From Phlyctochytrium arcticum (lineage: Eukaryota > Chytridiomycota > Chytridiomycetes > Chytridiales > Chytridiaceae), in contig JAHLKI010000071.1 in NCBI GenBank assembly GCA_025602905.1, positions 1-37,124 on the forward strand: a stretch of DNA of 37,124 bases. Reading direction: 5' to 3'. The position numbers and the translations under genes were made by a program. Shown here piece after piece: positions 1 through 10,071 of the stretch (position 1 is its first letter; every line of letters starts with the position of its first letter). The notes beneath the pieces are model-generated. The model made no database searches, was not told the origin of the DNA, and saw nothing but the letters and a program-made list of their open reading frames with translations.

Positions 1-322
1 TGGACAATTTGCTACAGGCAGAGAGAAGGGGAGAAACTAGTTTGAAAAGAAAGTAGGTTGACAAGCTGTCAATGGACAGCTGTATAACTAAGAGTTGGCA
101 GGGGTTCAAATCTGGGGGTTTCGGTTTTGACAGGCCGAAGCGACACATTCGAGTGGACCGCAGCCGGCTGGAATGTGCGGTGCGCCACTCGAACCCAAAG
201 CGGAACTTGAGCGGCTCGCGTTGGGGCAACAAAACCAGAGAAAGTTGGCCAGTTCCGTCCGGGCCATTATTATAGATCGCTGAAAGCAAAGAAGGAACGG
301 AGGAGCTCTTTGTAGACTTGTC

Positions 323-1254
323 ATGAACCAGATCAGCGACGCTTGGTCGCGACATCGTGCTCTCAAAACCATTGCCAAGTATACCTCCCGCCGCTCCTCG
401 TCTGTCAACTCGGCCCCTTCCTCTCCTACTTCGACGCAATCCCCTTCCTCAAACTTCAGTATCGGCAGCACCATGGGCCGCCGGATCCCCAAGAAAAAAC
501 TATGACTGGAACGCACCCAATACCCTCCAGCGCCATGCGTCGGAATACCATGATGATGGGGAAGACTATCATGCCCGACTGGAAGCCCGTCAGCGACGAG
601 CCATCCTAGCGCGTCAAAATACCATCTCGTCCCTGCAGAGAAACAATAGCTCTAGCAGCGTCAGCACCGGTGGTGCTCGGGAAGGCGTTTTGATTGTGCT
701 GGCTACAGAGGAGGAGGAAAACAATGTCAGCAACTCGTCCCCCTTCTACGGCAACTCTGGGAATTATGTTGCTGAACCCGTCTCAATGTTGTCCAATGCT
801 TTCGATCCAGTACCCACTCCCTCCCTTCGGATCCAGAACAGTGGAAATTCTTCTCATTCGTCCACGGACTCTTCGTATTCTAACTTGGACTATCTCGATG
901 GATTTTCGGCGGTCGCCACCCCGGCCTCCCCGTCAGCCATCCCCCGCCGACTAACTACCAACCCGTTCGAGACTCACCAAGCAGTGACCAGCCGTAACTG
1001 CCAATCGTTCGACATTCCATCCCGACCACAGACCAACTGTATTCAACGAAGCAATTCTGTCCGTATGGCACCCACAATTCCGCAAAACCCACAGACAAGC
1101 GACGTATCCGGTCATCCCTACTGCTGCTGGAAAGAAGACTCCTTGGTGGAAAAAGACGCTGAAAAGACGAGGGGGCACGGATCCTCGCACCGTGCGATCA
1201 TCCGAAGAATACAATGCTCTCGAATCTGTGCCCACCACACGTCTGTACATTTAG
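323..1254 (+). CDS. Ser-rich hypothetical protein, frame broken once
   Basis: I do not recognise this protein. Reading starts at ATG 323 (MNQISDAWSRHRALKTI) and gives a Ser/Pro/Asn-rich, probably disordered protein of the kind common in fungal signalling or cell-cycle factors. At the A run 494-499 the frame must skip one base: upstream the frame reads RRIPKK then stops, while one A fewer continues as KNYDWNAPNTLQ and stays open for about 190 codons. Near the 3' end a 37-nt intron (1063-1099, GTATGG...ACAAG) restores a basic tail containing GKKTPWWKKTLKRR and ending RLYI at the stop 1252-1254. Without that intron the frame gives an unconvincing Cys-rich tail. The A-run break is either a homopolymer error in the assembly, a recent mutation, or less likely programmed frameshifting. 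The next gene is convergent, with about 590 bp between the stops. Confidence 0.55.
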
Positions 1255-1847
1255 AAGGGCCTCGCCAGACGAAAAGCCGCTAAGAAGTTTCCTCATTTGG
1301 AGTTGACTCTTCGAACCACAATACCTCATCAAGACCTCATACACACCACCCCGCTTTCCGGTGATCCCAGTTAGACTTTGTTTACATCAGACAACTTAGA
1401 TTGGTTTCCTTTTCTTTACCCTAGATTATTGATTTGTATTTGTATAACGTTAGCTCGCAAAGAAGCAGTGCGCCGCGAGCCTGTCCCTTAAAATATATGT
1501 AGATTGCGTTTCTTCCTCGTACCTGCCCAAGTTGACTCGTGGCGACGTGGACCAGCCATCACTGTCGTCGGCAGGACGTTTGCGCAAAACTTATCCATTA
1601 TGAGAGATTTCCATTATTTGCACCCCAGATGTCAATGAGCATCTTCATCATCAAAAGACGTACCCAGCCAGGACGGGTCGACATAAATACTATCAACGAT
1701 TCACGACAGTGCATCCTGCAACGGCTAATCGGGACGGGAGTAAACATTTTGGTATTGGGTATTGGAACGGCTGAAAAAAAATGGTAGATACAAGAAAAGA
1801 AAACCCCCAAGGAAAACACAACAAGCAGACAGAAATCTCTGGATCAG
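1255..1847. other. Convergent intergenic region, no gene seen
   Basis: This stretch lies between the stop of the Ser-rich gene and the stop of the minus-strand Yippee gene, so it should hold the 3' untranslated regions of both. Short ORFs of 73-82 codons occur on both strands around 1539-1819, but they mirror one another, have no family resemblance and no splice-consistent extension. I see no RNA gene or repeat. Confidence 0.5.
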
Positions 1848-2403
1848 CTACCGTTTTCCGTCCTGAAGCAAAATAATAAATGTCATGTCAAAGAGCAAAA
1901 GATGAAAAAAAAAGATGGGGCAGGGCAATGCAAGCGACACATACCTCGACAAGCAAACTCCGTTCCAGAATGTATTTTCCTTCCTTGTACTTTTGATCCT
2001 CCTCAAAAGCTTTTTGCTATTGTTTGAAAGTTAGTTAGCTAGACAAACTCAAGAAATGCATCAATGCAAAAACATACGTATTTCCATCTGAAATTCGCCA
2101 AATACAACAGCAAAGTCAGTACAAAACAACAAGAGTGAGACAGTGCTGCGCAAACTACCCCAAGACGCATTGACAGTAAACACAGAAAATGTCACATACA
2201 GTGTGATGTCCTGTCGTCATGGACCGTTCCTGGGCTGGGCCCTCGGTGATGTTGACGACATGGTGGAACAGCCAGGCTCGGCCGTGATGGCCTTGGAAGG
2301 CTTTGGAGATGAGAGCGTCAGAGTAGGATAGATGGGTTTTGCATTCGCTGCAGCAGTAAACGTGGGCATGACCGTCCAGGTACCGGCGGTAGATGATTCC
2401 CAT
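1848..2403 (-). CDS. Yippee family zinc-binding protein
   Basis: Four-exon minus-strand gene encoding 113 residues, the usual size of Yippee proteins. Exons are 2159-2403, 2078-2087, 1945-2016 and 1848-1862; all introns are GT-AG (71, 61 and 82 nt) and the joined length is exactly 114 codons. The protein begins MGIIYRRYLDG and carries the two CxxC pairs that form the Yippee zinc-binding fold (CSEC near residue 20 and CVYC near residue 75). Family signatures present are KAFQGHHGRAWLF, TTGHHT and GWKY followed by KAFEEDQKYKEGKYILE. The second exon is only 10 nt and encodes the third base of Gly plus Trp-Lys-Tyr; the last encodes DGKR and the stop. Yippee proteins are small conserved eukaryotic proteins; some animal members act in the CTLH/GID ubiquitin-ligase context, but the role here is unknown. 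A paralogue (Moh1-like) assignment cannot be made from sequence alone. Confidence 0.93.
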
Positions 2404-2879
2404 CCTGGTGATGTTGCTTGAATGATGTTAATCAAAAGTCCCGGGGGTTGTGATGTTGCAAAAGGGATGTGATGATGAAGACTGGATATTTATGAGGGTT
2501 TTCCGGTATATAAGGGCGCAATTTTTCGCCGTTCAAAAACGCCTACAGCGGCGGAACGAAGCAAAACTCATGAGACTATGCTCAACGTTTTGGATGTATC
2601 CTGCAGCTTCAATAATTGGTGAATCTTTTCAAGGGCAGAAGTTTCTGACAGTCTTCAAAGGCAAATGGTCCGTTTCGCGTTATTCAAAGTCGGGTATGGG
2701 CGTACAGATGGCGAGGAATACGCTCAAGACAAAGGCGATGGACAGGGTCAGATCTGGTAAAGTAAGTGCAAGATTGACTTGTAGTGGCAGTTGAGGATTT
2801 AGCGCAAAGGGTAAACAAGAACAACGACTTTCCTCATGATCATTCAATCGCGTGCCGCACTTACGTGGGCGAGGCGCAG

Positions 2880-4376
2880 TCATGACACATCAAACCAACT
2901 GTCAAAAAGTGAACGACTGCCAGGAAACGCCCGTATACAGAACTCTAACCAAAACATATCTAAATGTATGATACATGCCGCGCACAAAACAAAAGTACGC
3001 GAGATCGAACAGCATAAGCACCTTGCCACATCAAGGCTGCTCAAAATCTTCTGATAATCTGGGGTCTTCCTCCTCCACAAAAGCGGATCCTCTCCAAAGT
3101 CATTATCTGCAGAAGACTGCCCAACTGGTGTGTAACTCGTCCTTCCACCGAACGCTCCTCGAACCTTGCCAAACAGTCCCCGACTTTGAGATGGACGAGA
3201 AGGACCGGGTATTGAACTAAACAATAGATTTAGTCATTATCCTGCTTGACAGAATACATGTAAGACAGCCACTTACGATTGAAAATCGTTCGTCGGGAGT
3301 TGTAAATTTCCGGCAACGGGTTTATAGGAGCTCATTCGTGCAAGACTGGATATTCCCCTCACATTTTCGAACCTTTCTACCACATGGGGAGAGAGCATGA
3401 ATAGCTTCAGCATGTTTCGTGCATCTAGAACATGGTCAGGAGGAATCAGATCAAGTGTAGAACACGGTGGAGAGGAAAAAACACTCACAAAGAATTCCAA
3501 CCACAATGCCAGACAGGTTCCCAATGGTTGAAGACCAGGGCATGAAGATGAATAAAATCAAGAGAATCAGCCACGGATACATTGCATTGGTCATATCCCG
3601 GCCTAGAATCCTTTAAAGTTTTTAGCTCATCATCAGAGTGGTGGACGCAGTAGGTAGTGATCATACCTTTGAGGGGTGAATGAGCTCTGCGCTGAAAACG
3701 CGTTGATGGTCAAAAAGGTAAAGGCCAAACTCGACAGTCCCGAAACACAGCCCGTCTCGATAAACAGCTGCAGAAAAGCGCCCAGGCCCACAAAAACAAA
3801 GCTGCTGATGAAGCCAAAAATGATGCACATATAGAGGAATTGTAGACTGCCAACTTCTTTTTCAAGCGGGACAGCAAAGGCGGGGAAGGCAATACCGTTC
3901 AGGACCAGATTGATGATGCTTGTATGCACGAAATGATGTGCGAGCAGGGTGGGGACTACACATTCACAAAGTTGGTAAAGCTACAGTGTTTCCGCCATCA
4001 AGACTGTCTTACACTGTGCAAACGGCGATTTAATGAACATCCACGCGTCCAAACATCCCTTCCTTGAGAGGGCAAAATCCGTCGTCAGGTGGTTGATGAC
4101 ATGAAAGATCACACACAGCAAGAGAATGCTGGCAGAACCAAAGGACACATTATTGAACCCCGACGCGATAAAACTGGCACTTGACAGTAGCTTTTGACCT
4201 AGCAGCTCTCTACGCGATTGCGAGCGTGCACTAGCGGGTCTGCTGTAGCTGGGCGGTGGTTGTGATGAGCGGGAAGGGGAGTTTGGTTCTGAGTTGCGGT
4301 CAGACAGAAAAGATTGTCGTGAAGGCGACGAAGGTCGAGGGCAATGGCGGTCCGGTGGGTGTCGGCTTGGGCCCAT
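2880..4376 (-). CDS. Rhomboid-superfamily membrane protein, predicted inactive (RHBDL4-like)
   Basis: Five exons (4013-4376, 3667-3955, 3489-3610, 3277-3424, 2880-3216) join to exactly 420 codons, 419 residues. A Ser/Pro-rich N-terminus precedes several membrane segments. Rhomboid landmarks are FVHTSIINLVLN in TM2, GCVSGLSSLAFTFL in TM4, MYPWLILLILFIF in TM5 and STIGNLSGIVVGILY in TM6. The last lines up with the RHBDL4/RHBDD1 type, where GH(L)xG carries the catalytic His. Here that His is Asn (codon AAC), and the oxyanion-region His of TM2 (H150 in GlpG) is also Asn, although the GxS nucleophile position still reads GLSS. The protein is therefore probably a pseudoprotease of the ER or Golgi, like derlins or iRhoms, or a UBAC2-like tail-bearing rhomboid. 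The cytosolic tail is hydrophilic. Uncertain points are the start (ATG 4462 with another intron is possible) and a possible extra intron near 2905-3030. Confidence 0.8.
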
Positions 4377-4584
4377 CGGTCGGCGGGTAGATCAGGCTGC
4401 GACTCATCGGTAGGAAGGGGAGGCAGATCTTCTGCAGCTGGCAGTGGACTTGGTCCAGACATTTCCTGCGTATTTGTTCAGTAAATTGTGTGTGTGTAGT
4501 CAAAATGTGCCTTTAAGCAGCGCGGAGAGAGCTCGACACGTCAGATCACGCTAACGAAAATTACAGCTCAACCAATCAACATTT

Positions 4585-4609
4585 CCCCCCCCCCCCCCCC
4601 CCCCCCCCC
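4585..4609. repeat. 25-nt poly-C tract followed by A6
   Basis: An uninterrupted run of 25 C, preceded by TTT and followed by six A. It lies about 210-230 bp upstream of the chosen start of the rhomboid-like gene, where it is a G25 run on that gene's coding strand. No other homopolymer in the window approaches this length. Length is probably unstable and may be misassembled. Confidence 0.95.
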
Positions 4610-4619
4610 AAAAAATTAA

Positions 4620-4979
4620 CCGTGGAAGAAACCTCAAGACCAAGAATCAGATGTCGAGGACGCCGCTAACTTCAAAGATTGGTGGATCTTGCCGCCCACG
4701 ATCTCAGAAAGGCCGTTAGCGATGCACAGGAGGAAGGTTGTGTGGGCCCTGTCTATCCTCTGTCTTGGCCTCTTCTGGGGCGTTATGGAATCTCAAGAGT
4801 ACATGAAGACGCGGGTGTACGTCCTTCAAAGTCCTTCTTGCATTGCACAAAATCAAACAAGACAGGAGAGGCAGCGTAAACCCAACTGGATCATCGTATA
4901 CGGACATGCTTCAGATATGTGGCACCGACATATGGACATGTGGGACCTCATATCACCGCGAATGATTAGGGAGCTGTAA
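4620..4979 (+). CDS. Possible orphan or partial ORF with one membrane segment
   Basis: An open frame runs from just after a TAA at 4617-4619 to a TAA at 4977-4979. Its first half looks coding: an acidic stretch (ESDVEDAANFKDWWILPP), then a basic patch (MHRRK, ATG 4722) and a single hydrophobic segment (VVWALSILCLGLFWGV), then a polar tail. I do not recognise the family. There is no ATG before the acidic part, so either a first exon lies upstream across the poly-C tract, or translation begins at ATG 4722 giving 85 residues, or this is a decayed fragment. It points away from the rhomboid gene and would share its upstream region. Confidence 0.3.
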   Translation, partial: PWKKPQDQESDVEDAANFKDWWILPPTISERPLAMHRRKVVWALSILCLGLFWGVMESQEYMKTRVYVLQSPSCIAQNQTRQERQRKPNWIIVYGHASDMWHRHMDMWDLISPRMIREL

Positions 4980-5924
4980 AAATCAGCAGACGCGTCGACT
5001 GTGAGTGTGAGAAATCCCACACCGCTGCAGCCAAGAACTTGAACGCTTCCGGGGTAGGTTCATGATCAACCCGGTTATAGTGGTGTGATGATTTTCATCG
5101 GCGAGGTGGCATTAAGCTATGATGGGCTACAGATGCCGTGCAGTATTATCACATCGGGGGTAGGTTTGCACGCACCATGCCACTTCCCACAGACCTACGA
5201 CTGGAATGGGCATCATCATGGGCACTCAACAGCGACCCACTTAGAGAAACATCCCAATTCTTGTCTAACTCTGCTTATTAACCGTTTAATCCCCAACAGG
5301 ACTTCTCTTCTAGCTTCTCTGGTGAAAAGGGACTGATATCTTCAGAATAGGTGGGGTCAGGCGGGCATCCTATAGGGTCGAATGAGTATTGCCGCCCAGT
5401 CATCGGGGAAATGACATGATACGTGTTGCCCTGCCAAGAGACAACTCACCTTGCCAAAATCCTACATCGCTAGAAAGAGGACATCCCCCAAATCGTACTC
5501 AGGCAACGGTGAATCAGGAATTGTCACGCGATGCTGTATATAGAAGTGGGATAAGTAGCTCCATACCCGGCGTAGAAGTCGAGTTATGTGCTTCACTTCA
5601 AAACCATAGGTCTACTCTCCTCTAACGTTCAAATAACAAACGCCAATTTTGGGCCTTTCTCTGTATACATGTCTCCTTCCGGGCTTCTCTAGGCTCTTGC
5701 TCTTCTCAAATCCATCCTCCTCCATGACCCTATTCAACCACGATCACCCATATATTTGTAGCGAAAGGACAAACACAAAAACACCCACCCGGGTCGGAAA
5801 CAGGTCGGAAAGTGAAAATGAAGGTGGCTGTGTGATTCATGCTCCAGGCACCCGAAATTTCCAGTTTGAACTTTGGAACTTTTGCCAACAACAGTTTTCG
5901 CCGAACCACAAGAACATATACGCA
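4980..5924. other. Intergenic, no gene recognised
   Basis: About 0.95 kb without a convincing gene. Short plus-strand ORFs (5085-5336, 5389-5625, 5649-5960) have no recognisable composition or splice-linked partner. The right-hand end must contain the promoter and 5' leader of the uL14m gene. A 215-codon minus-strand ORF that reaches into this region (5730-6377) is the antisense shadow of uL14m. Confidence 0.5.
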
Positions 5925-6396
5925 ATGATTCAACTGAAAACTCTCCTCAAGGTCAGTTAGTACCTTGTTTTCTTTTGTAGCCTGCAAGTATCTTAAAGTC
6001 TCGTTTCGTTTTCTATAGGTGATTGACAACTCGGGGGCGCTGATTGTGGAGTGTATTAATGTTATCGGAGGATCTCGGCATGCCTCACTCGGCGACGAGA
6101 TAGTTTGCGTTGTCAAGAAGGCTCGAACGGCAGGAATAGAGAACGGACCCGCCGCATCTGCCGCAAACGCTGTCAGCAAACTCAAGAAGGGAGACGTCAC
6201 AAGAGCTTTGGTCGTGCGGGCACGAAAAGAGGTCCGCCGACTGGATGGAACATATGTGCGGTTTGACGACAACGCCGCAGTCATGTTGAACAAACAAGGG
6301 CAGCCTTTGGGAAATCGAGTTTTGGGCGTCGTAGCGAATGAGTGCCGGCAGAAGCGCTGGACAAAGATCATATCCATGGCTCCAAAAGTTGTTTAA
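5925..6396 (+). CDS. MRPL38: Mitochondrial large-subunit ribosomal protein uL14m
   Basis: Two exons, 5925-5951 and 6019-6396, with a 67-nt GT-AG intron, encode 134 residues. The protein is bacterial-type L14 over its whole length: MIQLKTLLKVIDNSGA at the start, GGSRHASLGDEI, LKKGDVTRALVVRARKEVRR, YVRFDDNAAVMLN, then GNRVLGVVANECR and KIISMAPKVV at the end. These match the uL14 rRNA-binding fold and its contact surface for bL19 and the small subunit. The bacterial-like form with a nuclear intron indicates the mitochondrial ribosome; cytosolic fungal uL14 (Rpl23) is quite different in sequence. The intron falls after codon 9. It is convergent with the Nud1-like gene, with only 59 bp between the stops, so the 3' untranslated regions probably overlap. 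The symbol is the yeast name for uL14m. Confidence 0.95.
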
Positions 6397-6455
6397 TCAT
6401 TTCATCCACAATTAAACTATTTGCAAATCAAAGATACAAAATGTCGGTTCAGCTT

Positions 6456-9400
6456 CTAGCGATCATTCAGGCCGTTGCTGCTCATTGAGCGTTGCAGGGA
6501 TGATCGCAATTGATTCATCTGATAGTTTGCCACCTTTTTATCGGGCTCGCCCGTCGGGATATTGTCCAAGGAGCGAAGCGATCCTCGCAAGATGCTGATC
6601 AAACTACTGCGATAGAATGTCCTCCGGACAAATTCTTTGTCGGGTAGATTCTTGCAGAAGACCTCATCAGTATTTGCCCATTGTGATTCATCGGCGGCGG
6701 CATCTCGCGAATTGTAGAATTGAACGCTGATGGGGTTAAATCTGCAAAAGACGGTGAGAGGGGTCCCCGAATTCTCGCTCCAATTACCTACCTTGTGTCC
6801 AAAACCTCTAGCCCCGACAAGTGTTTCAAGGTCTCTCTCAGCATTCGAAAATCCTCGATTTGATTGTTCATTAAAATCAAAGAGCGTAATCCCATCATGT
6901 TGCGCAAATTAGAGACGTCGTGGATTCCGTTGTCACTCAAATTGAGATGCTCTAGATGAGGAAGCTTTCTCGTAAAATCCTGTGGGATATCCAAAATATG
7001 CGTGCATTGGGCTTCCAGATGTCGTAACCGGGAGTTGTAGCGAAATTTGTTGAGGTCCCGAAACGCATTTCCTGTAATTAGCGAAGGTTAAAAGACTTGT
7101 GGCAAACAGCTTGCAATAAGATAGCAAACCGGAAATTCGCAAGTCCGCCAAACGCTTCAGAGCTGAATACTTGATCTCACTGCAAATCGTGGAAAAATTA
7201 AACGAGAACCCACAAGGCCCCTCGTACATCACACCACTTACGGATTAGGACCCTCCTGACGTTCCAAAGACAAAGTTTGAAGACGGGTCAAACTCTTCTC
7301 TCCAGTAAACTTGATGATACGGTTGCGGTCCAGTGAAAGCCGCCTCAGAGCTGGCCAAAACTTGCCATCAAAATGTTGTATCTCGTTATCATTGAGACTG
7401 AGAACTTCGAGGTTCACGATTTCTCTCGCAACCGCAATCTCTGAAATGTGGTTCTGGTCTAGTACCTGTTCAGTCACAGACCATTAACGATGTAGATAGC
7501 ACAAGGCAGTCATACCCAAGAAGAGTTCCCGCAGTGAATTCAGGCGCTCTATACCCGCAACAACCGTAATTTCGTTACATGACAAATCCAGGAACTCCAG
7601 GCGCGATCTTTAATTGAGTCATGTGAAAAGATGATAAACTTTGTCCCGTACAGAGCACGCCTTACGTTCCGTGCGAGCTCAAGTCAATGCTTGTGATTTT
7701 GTTGCCTCGCAAATTTGCTCGCACTAGTCTCGTCAGATATGCAATGTGCCCACAGTGCTTGATTTTGTTGTTTGCGGCGTGTAATTCGCGCAGGTTGGGC
7801 AACGTCATCAAACCTGTTTGCCAGTTGACTTAGATCACAAGCAAAATAGAAGCATGGCGTCCCTACCAGACAAATCATCGATAGAGTTTCCACATATGTC
7901 CAGAAATTGCAGGGATTGCAGGGTAGCAAATATTGTGAGGTTGGAGAGTCTGCCAAAGAAGCTGAGTGCCCAACGCTAAAATAAACCATTGCGTAAACAA
8001 ACCTGTTATTTTGCACATGCAACACAGTGACGCTCTCTGGTATACCATCTAGATAGACTAAATTGTTGTCGTTTCTAGTTCAGCCCAGTTAGGTGGATTT
8101 CGCTTCACACGGAACAGTACATACGCTCGTAGACTACGAAGACTTGATGCGTGTTTTTTCAGATTGTGCAGTGATGCAATCCCGGACGAGCTTAGATCCA
8201 GATGTTGTGCCATTTTCCAACTTGGATCCGCTACGCCAAAACTTTCGGCAAGATCTTTCGAATCATAAAGCATGTGGCCCCCATGTGACGGACGTGGCCG
8301 TGTTTCGCGAGCTATGTGGGTGATTTTACATGTTAGGTCGCTCCATGCGCATCCAATTCAGTACCTACCAACTGTCTCGCGGTCGTTCTTTGAAACCGAT
8401 AACGGCCCGGCCTCTGAGTATGCCCGATGCTTGACAGGAAGAGTGGGGGCGCTATCTAACAAGACACCAATGCTTTGGTACAAATACAGAAAAGATAAGC
8501 TTTGAGAAGGCAAAGGCACCTTCTTGTATTGACTCCCAGTTGTATCCACTGGAAGGAGGCTCAACGACTGATTGTGGGGCGAAAGATTCTAATCGGTTAT
8601 ATCAGAATGGAAGGTTTCGCAAGTGACATCACCGCGTGCAACACAACACTCACCTTGCGCCCTCTCCTCGAAAATGTCTTGTGGAATGTCATCCTGCAAA
8701 TCGTCCAGCATAATCAGGTCATCAGCACTTCCTCCCCTTCGCAAGGGTTCCACTCGGTTGTTAACTGGTAGGGCTTGCATGGTTGTAAAGTTCGCCGGCT
8801 TAATGAGTTGTCTTGCTGGATTTTGATGATGCGAGATCAGTAACGAAGATTGGAAGGCGTCTTCCAAAAAATCGATGTGAGATGGGTAGTTGAGATCATA
8901 AACGTCAGGTTCCTTGGTCGGGGTGTGGTTGGAAGGCTCCGCGCTTACAGGTACATGATCCGCCAGTCTATGAACAGCTAAGTTCGGCTCGGAATAACTG
9001 AGGCTCGGAGCGTGTTGCTTGTTTAACGGCCGGTTATGATTGTCACCGAAATGCGCGAACTGGGTATACTCGAGACGGTCCATCTCCTGAGAAGAACTCC
9101 CCCGGAAATCGGATGTCATATGGCGATCGTTACTTGTTACAACCTCCTCGACTGCTTCAGTGTCATTTGGACACAATTCACCAATGAGCGATTCGAGATA
9201 ATGATGTGTCTTGGTATCGTAGTTGGGTTGGAAAAGTCGCGAGGATCCGGACAAATAAGGCTGATCAAATGGATGATTGTCTGGCGAATGAGGGAGAGTC
9301 TGTAGCAATTGACTATTCCCAATGGTTGGCTGACTTTCCAGAATTGAAGCATCATCGCCTGGAGAAAGTTGTGGCACAAGTACGCTTTCATCTCTAAATG

Positions 9401-9887
9401 AAGCGATTGAGCCATTGTGATTTGATGGCGGGCCGTGCGATATAGCGGATGGAAGTAGAGACGTGTTGGTGCTGGGGAGAGTGGGGTGCTGGTACGGCAA
9501 TGAATATTCGGGACGGGTAATTGAGTTGCTCTGGTTCACAGGAACGTGGGACCTGGATTCTGCCAGAGATAAACAAACGGCTTGTTGCTCGATTGGCGGT
9601 TCCTCTATTCGTGAAGATTGTACAAATGGCGGCTTAAAAAGTCGCTCGAGGGAAAGTGGGCTGAATATATCCTTCAGATGGCCGTTCTCCCATGGTTTGG
9701 CCCGGGGTCCTCCTTCTGAGTTTGTCAAGTCGCCCTTATTGTTCCATACGCGAACGGTTGACATTTCTGGGCTATTTCCACGCGATCGAGCTTGTCGTTG
9801 GTAAGACCCATCGCTTATAGCAGGCGGTTCTGATGGATTATGGCTATCTTCCCACACTTCCGAGAGCTCGTCCCAGTCTCTAGTCAT
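6456..9887 (-). CDS. Leucine-rich-repeat scaffold of Nud1/Cdc11 (centriolin) type
   Basis: Twelve exons join without a frame error to 932 codons (931 residues): 8654-9887, 8520-8567, 8369-8455, 8125-8311, 8003-8074, 7867-7961, 7666-7813, 7516-7607, 7242-7458, 7130-7179, 6792-7071, 6456-6741. Residues 1 to about 480 are hydrophilic and disordered, beginning MTRDWDELSEVWEDSH. From about 490 to 835 there is a ladder of SDS22-like repeats: QHLDLSSSGIASL, LQFLDICGNSIDDL, LRELFLDQNHISEI, LEVLSLNDNEIQHF, LEHLNLSDNGIHDV. After the repeats comes a tail with FVRRTFYRSSLI and LRSLDNIP, the arrangement of yeast Nud1 and fission yeast Cdc11, which anchor the mitotic-exit/septation pathway at the spindle pole body; animal centriolin is the relative. 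In a flagellated fungus the site would be the centrosome or basal body. The LRR call is firm; the orthology is inferred. It is divergent from SPAG17. Confidence 0.8.
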
Positions 9888-10071
9888 TTCCTGGTGATTT
9901 TCTAAAATTCAAGATCCGCCGCTTTGGCCGTCCATGTTGTGACATCCCAGTCGCGCTCGGACAGATGTCCGAACGAGATTTAGAGGCTGATTGCGTAAGC
10001 TAAAACTCAGCGTCGTCTAAAGACGGATTGTGTTTATACACAAGAGGAGCCCACTCGCCAAACGGGATACA
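9888..10071. promoter_or_regulatory. 184-bp divergent promoter region
   Basis: Only 184 bp separate the start codon of the minus-strand Nud1-like gene from that of plus-strand SPAG17. Both promoters and 5' leaders must therefore lie here or overlap. I see no clear TATA element. The assignment rests on geometry only. Confidence 0.6.

Noticed and set aside
105..125. GGTTCAAATCTGG resembling a tRNA B box
   Set aside because: No matching A box, acceptor stem or T-stem pairing can be drawn around it.
5730..6377. 215-codon minus-strand ORF
   Set aside because: It lies opposite the uL14m gene, whose plus-strand frame matches the family over its whole length. The minus frame has no domain and reflects codon composition.
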